This document shows positions 25,070 to 27,698 of a stretch of DNA of 27,698 nucleotides, piece by piece. The stretch spans positions 1-27,698 of the forward strand of contig CAZVVN010000040.1 in the NCBI GenBank assembly GCA_964630665.1, read 5' to 3'. Under the pieces are notes generated by a model. That model worked only from the letters and a program-made list of their open reading frames with translations. It was not told where the DNA came from and ran no database searches. The first letter of the stretch is position 1. Each line of letters opens with the position of its first letter. Position numbers and translations under genes: made by a program. The stretch comes from UBA9619 sp964630665. Lineage in GTDB: Bacteria > Pseudomonadota > Gammaproteobacteria > Arenicellales > UBA868.

Positions 25070-25336
25070 TCAGTCTGCGGTCGAGCGTTCGGTGCGGGTC
25101 AGGGCGTGGTATCGTTTGAGCAGAATTTCGGGTGTCTCGTTCCGCCCGGAATCGACAACAATGCATTCCACCGGGCACACCACCACACACTGTGACTCTT
25201 CGAAATGGCCGACGCACTCGGTGCATCGCAGCGGGTCAATTTCGTAGATCTCCTCGCCCTGGTAGATTGCCTCGTTAGGGCACTCCGGCTCGCAAACGTC
25301 GCAGTTGATGCATTCATCAGTGATCAGCAGGGCCAT
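25070..25336 (-). CDS. YfhL-type 2[4Fe-4S] ferredoxin
   Basis: This is a small electron carrier of 88 residues. The first cluster motif is at Cys9, 12, 15 and 19 (CINCDVCEPECP). The second set (Cys38, 41, 50 and 54, with an extra Cys58) has the long CxxC-x8-CxxxCP spacing seen in YfhL and Allochromatium-type ferredoxins, which have very low-potential clusters. The family's partners are poorly known. The ATG at 25336 is preceded by a TATAAA-like -10 (25356-25351, minus) only a few bases from the predicted transcript start, so a very short leader is likely. It is convergent with the glycosylase gene with no bases between the two stops. Confidence 0.93.
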   Translation of the reverse strand: MALLITDECINCDVCEPECPNEAIYQGEEIYEIDPLRCTECVGHFEESQCVVVCPVECIVVDSGRNETPEILLKRYHALTRTERSTAD

Positions 25337-25503
25337 TAATAAGTGCCAGATTTATAGGGTTTTCTCACTGCCTTTTCTACGGACAGGATACAGGACATTT
25401 TGCGCTTGCATCAGTTTCGATGGGCGAGTATCTGAGCAATATTGTGACACAAGACAGGGGAGGTCTGAGCTTATTACAGCCGCAAACAGCCTGACGATAT
25501 CAA

Positions 25504-26199
25504 TCATACGTTTACGAGATAGCGACTGATTCTCGTCAACGTCATGTAAAGGAATTGGCGGCGGGCATTGCCGACCCCACGCATGTCCCCAATCTCCATT
25601 GCGAGCAAAATCTCAGAGCATTCGTGGTGCAGAATCTGTACTTCTTCCTGCCACTCGAGATTACCCAGGTAGCTCAGCCAGGTACGCGCAGCGCGGTAGT
25701 ACAGCAAATCGGTCATTTCCCGAAGCGCCGAATTGCCGATTTGGGCAATGATCAACTCATGTAACTCGTTGCACAGGCGCGCATACACTTTCACATCTCT
25801 AGGAGCCTCAACAAGGGCTTCAGCACGATTGCGCAAATGCTTTAGTGCCTCAATTGTTGTTACGCTCGGACTGATAGCAGCCAGGTCGCCCATCATCTCG
25901 GCCAGACGCATGCGCAGCTCGTAGATATCTTTGAAGGTTTTGATGTCTACTTCGCTCACAATGGTTCCGACCCCATTACGGGTCTCGACCAAGCCTTCAT
26001 ATCTCAGGCGCAAAAGTACATTTCGAACTGGCGTGCGGCTGACGCCAAATTCTTCAGCGAGTAAGCCCTCGTTGAGCAACGTACCGGGCTGGCATTCGAG
26101 CAGACATATGCGTTGGCGAATCTCCCTGTAGATGCGGTCAAAACGTTCTGCCTGACTTTCGCGTCGGCGTGCCGTTACTTTCGCTGGTGTTTCTGCCAT
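25504..26199 (-). CDS. GntR family transcriptional regulator, FCD (FadR-like) subfamily
   Basis: This is a DNA-binding regulator of 231 residues. The winged helix-turn-helix (about 20-85) reads IYREIRQRICLLECQPGTLLNEGLLAEEFGVSRTPVRNVLLRLRYEGLVETRNGVGTIV. The all-helical FCD effector domain follows with FKDIYELRMRLAEMMGDLAA and RLCNELHELIIAQIGN; its metal or ligand-binding histidines (such as HELI and the later LHHECSEIL) are present. Such proteins usually repress a neighbouring catabolic operon and release DNA on binding an organic acid. It lies 48 bp after the racemase-like gene on the same strand. The pair diverges from an M24 gene, with two palindromes in between as probable binding sites. 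Confidence 0.92.
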   Translation of the reverse strand: MAETPAKVTARRRESQAERFDRIYREIRQRICLLECQPGTLLNEGLLAEEFGVSRTPVRNVLLRLRYEGLVETRNGVGTIVSEVDIKTFKDIYELRMRLAEMMGDLAAISPSVTTIEALKHLRNRAEALVEAPRDVKVYARLCNELHELIIAQIGNSALREMTDLLYYRAARTWLSYLGNLEWQEEVQILHHECSEILLAMEIGDMRGVGNARRQFLYMTLTRISRYLVNV

Positions 26200-26247
26200 G
26201 TTGCGAGAATCGTCAAACTAGTAATCGGTGCCGTTCTTCATCGGGAC

Positions 26248-27045
26248 TCAGAGAGATTTTCCCCAATCCAGTCGAAAGAGCTGGCCGTAACCTGCAATCT
26301 TGTCGTCAATACCAGCTCGACGCAGGCAATCCCACATCATCGCCTGGTTGGAGGATATTACAGGCTTGCCGGCCGTGTCCTCGATCTCCTGCAGTACATC
26401 AATGGTACGAATGCCGCCACAACTGATAAAGATCGCATCCGCATCGGGCTGATCTATGCTGAGTGCAAAGTCCCGGATGTACGATGGCTTGATTCGACCC
26501 ATCGCTTCATTATCTTCGACGTTTAATCCTTGAATATCGAGTACATCAAAGCCCTTCTGTTGAAGGAATACAGCTTCCGCAGTATTGATTTCGTCGAGAT
26601 AGGGCGTAGCGACTACTATCTTGTGCGCATCGACGCGGCGAAGTCCATTGACGGCGCCGGTCACCAGAGTCGAGGGTTTAGCCCAGGGGGCACCGCGGCG
26701 GATTTCCTCGCACACCCGGTCCTCACCGATCACGATAGACCCTGATGTACATGCATAGCAGACGACAGCTGGGCGTGCCTGGGGCTGTAGCATCGAAGCT
26801 GCCTCGGCCATCCTATCTATCTGGGCCGCTAGCGTAGCCATGTTGCAATCGTTGGTGCTATCCAGCCGGGTGACACTGGGGCCCACTCCTTGCGGGCACA
26901 AGCGAAAAATATTCTCCTCCATGACCAGATCCATCGAAAGAACAATGAAACCGAGCAAGGCGCGAGAGTGGGTGCCTTCGTCATAGAGTACATCGCGAGG
27001 GGGTGAACAGATTTCAAGTATCGGGGTATCGATTGAGTCGGTCAT
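26248..27045 (-). CDS. Asp/Glu racemase superfamily enzyme (maleate isomerase / arylmalonate decarboxylase / EutA-like)
   Basis: The 265-residue protein has the two-cysteine plan of this superfamily: Cys99 in CYACTSGSIVIGE and Cys209 in IFISCGGIRTIDVLQEIE, followed by GKPVISSNQAMMWDCLRRAG. Members isomerise maleate, decarboxylate arylmalonates, racemise amino acids or hydantoins, or occur in ectoine degradation clusters (EutA). The motif around Cys99 and the ending SSNQAMMWDCLR are shared by maleate isomerase and EutA proteins, so the exact reaction is open. GGAG lies about 10 bases before the ATG at 27045. Its neighbours, a GntR regulator and an M24 hydrolase, suggest breakdown of a small nitrogenous or dicarboxylic compound. 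Confidence 0.8.
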   Translation of the reverse strand: MTDSIDTPILEICSPPRDVLYDEGTHSRALLGFIVLSMDLVMEENIFRLCPQGVGPSVTRLDSTNDCNMATLAAQIDRMAEAASMLQPQARPAVVCYACTSGSIVIGEDRVCEEIRRGAPWAKPSTLVTGAVNGLRRVDAHKIVVATPYLDEINTAEAVFLQQKGFDVLDIQGLNVEDNEAMGRIKPSYIRDFALSIDQPDADAIFISCGGIRTIDVLQEIEDTAGKPVISSNQAMMWDCLRRAGIDDKIAGYGQLFRLDWGKSL

Positions 27046-27090
27046 GGCTGTCTTCTCCGATCAGGACGGTTCAATTAAGGTCTATGGGTA

Positions 27091-27104
27091 AGCTATATAT
27101 AGCT
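27091..27104. promoter_or_regulatory. Operator copy 1, perfect palindrome
   Basis: AGCTATATATAGCT is a perfect 14-bp palindrome covering the -10 of the racemase-like gene's promoter. It differs at one base from the copy at 27354-27367. It is a likely site for the neighbouring GntR regulator. Confidence 0.6.
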
Positions 27105-27124
27105 CGTTATAGGCGCATTGTAAA
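27096..27124 (-). promoter_or_regulatory. Candidate promoter of the racemase-like / GntR operon
   Basis: Minus strand: TTTACA (27124-27119), a 17-bp spacer and TATATA (27101-27096). The -10 lies within the palindrome at 27091-27104. Confidence 0.45.
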
Positions 27125-27204
27125 TTATTGCAGCACCTGTCGAGCACCATGGCTTTCATTGCCCGCCCCTATCATCGGACTCATTTCGAAAGAGGACAAT
27201 AGTA

Positions 27205-27315
27205 ATGAAGAAAGAGAATAGTAAATACTTGAAAAACAAGAGAAAGCGAATCCTGGAGGAGCAATCACCTGGGAGGGACAACCTGCCTTTTCGCTCTGGA
27301 TCCAAGCATGATTGA
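27205..27315 (+). CDS. Possible 36-residue basic small protein
   Basis: This short open frame begins MKKENSKYLKNKRKRILEE and ends FRSGSKHD. AGAGGA lies about nine bases before its ATG. It is very rich in Lys and Arg in the first half. I recognise no family. It lies between the two operators of the divergent region, so it might be a leader peptide, a small regulator or chance. No other evidence supports expression. Confidence 0.3.
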   Translation: MKKENSKYLKNKRKRILEEQSPGRDNLPFRSGSKHD

Positions 27316-27353
27316 CAGCCGGCTAAGGTGTGCTTCAAAATCTATTTTCGAAC

Positions 27354-27367
27354 AGCTATATAAAGCT
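27354..27367. promoter_or_regulatory. Operator copy 2, near-perfect palindrome
   Basis: AGCTATATAAAGCT differs from the copy at 27091-27104 only at its eleventh base. It runs into a TATTAT -10-like element (27367-27372) for the M24 gene, so a bound regulator would cover that promoter too. The -35 there is weak. Confidence 0.55.
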
Positions 27368-27407
27368 ATTATTTAGCTTAGCCACTACCAAGCCTGGAGA
27401 TCATGAC

Positions 27408-27698
27408 ATGTCTAGCCAACCGCATTTGATGGGTGCTGAAAGTGAAATGTTGCCGCTCTTTCAAAAGCGCACGCAGGAACTTCAACGCCGTCTTAAAGAT
27501 GAAGGCATTGATATGCTGATCATCACCAATATTGATTCGATCTACTATTTTTCGGCCTATTGGGGTGATCTCGGGTTGGAATTTGGCCGCCCGACACTGC
27601 TCACCGTCGCGAGCAATGGTGACGTGGCGTTAATTACCCCGGGGTCAGAATCATTAATGGCGCGGGCGATGACATGGATTGATGATCTACGCCTTTAC
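27408..27698 (+). CDS. M24 family metallopeptidase/hydrolase (creatinase/prolidase-like), N-terminal part, cut by window end
   Basis: The first 97 codons are present and the frame is open to the window end. The ATG at 27408 has GGAG about nine bases upstream. The protein shows the creatinase/prolidase N-terminal domain: FQKRTQELQRRLKDEGIDMLIITNIDSIYYFSAYWGDLG, then FGRPTLLTV and GDVALITPGSE. The metal-binding C-terminal domain is outside the window. Family members split X-Pro dipeptides, creatine, or ring amides such as ectoine. The sequence here does not match what I remember of ectoine hydrolase (DoeA/EutD), so the substrate is left open. It diverges from the racemase-like gene and carries a palindrome at its promoter, so both arms are probably controlled by the GntR protein. 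Confidence 0.82.
   Translation, partial: MSSQPHLMGAESEMLPLFQKRTQELQRRLKDEGIDMLIITNIDSIYYFSAYWGDLGLEFGRPTLLTVASNGDVALITPGSESLMARAMTWIDDLRLY

Larger units (their letters stand above)
27046..27407. other. Divergent racemase-like / M24 intergenic region (362 bp)
   Basis: This is the most AT-rich part of the window. It carries a minus promoter at 27096-27124, twin 14-bp palindromes at 27091-27104 and 27354-27367, and a short basic ORF at 27205-27315. Confidence 0.6.

Noticed and set aside
27408..27698. Naming the M24 gene ectoine hydrolase (doeA/eutD).
   Set aside because: The neighbour is EutA-like, but the visible N terminus does not match my recollection of DoeA, and the catalytic domain is missing from the window.

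Overview
The window is about 27.7 kb of a moderately GC-rich bacterial chromosome. Its gene content and order point to a gammaproteobacterium: secA followed by argJ, a pilB-pilC-pilD-coaE operon reading away from type IV pilin genes (the arrangement known from Pseudomonas), an E. coli-type purB, a class 2 pyrD, bioC, and a LiuR-like MerR regulator beside fused isobutyryl-CoA mutase. I cannot place it below class level. A run of 10 N at 14758-14767 shows a draft assembly.

Layout: (1) 2-1960, + strand: the 3' end of secA, then argJ. (2) 2158-6633, - strand: pilB, pilC, pilD and coaE, in that order of transcription. A 461-bp divergent region separates pilB from two tandem major-pilin-like genes on the + strand (7095-8054), which share a perfect 176-bp repeat. 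(3) 8204-10024: comF (-) divergent from bioC (+). (4) 10062-14402, - strand: purB, an RluF-like pseudouridine synthase, pyrD and cyoE (heme O synthase). (5) 14495-17445, - strand: an MFS exporter with an apparent 5' frameshift and an assembly gap, an AI-2E-family permease, and a LiuR-like MerR regulator. (6) 17528-22102, + strand: icmF (fused cobalamin-dependent isobutyryl-CoA mutase) and a second MFS transporter. A perfect palindrome sits in the icmF/merR divergent promoter. (7) 22213-25336: a divergent stand-alone malonyl-CoA:ACP acyltransferase (-); a 614-bp non-coding stretch holding what looks like a complete small RNA gene (promoter, C-rich anti-Shine-Dalgarno-like segment, strong terminator); a histidine phosphatase overlapping an AlkA-type DNA glycosylase (+); and a YfhL-type ferredoxin (-). 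(8) 25504-27698: a GntR/FCD regulator and an Asp/Glu-racemase-superfamily enzyme (-), divergent from the start of an M24 (creatinase/prolidase-like) gene (+). Two near-identical 14-bp palindromes lie in the intergenic region, one at each promoter.

How it fits together: most genes are housekeeping functions (protein export, arginine, CoA, biotin, purine, pyrimidine and heme synthesis, rRNA modification). The pil block gives the assembly ATPase, platform protein, leader peptidase and subunits of a type IV pilus. icmF with its MerR regulator suggests use of isobutyryl-CoA or butyryl-CoA, as in valine breakdown, under an acyl-CoA-responsive type of control. The right end looks like an accessory catabolic cluster with its own GntR regulator and an unidentified substrate.

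The strongest candidates for something undescribed are the roughly 77-nt small RNA at 23573-23649 (-), the twin palindromes at the right end, and the tandem pilins whose middle and C-terminal coding parts have been made identical. All functional statements rest on reading the sequence and on recalled family features; no database search was run.
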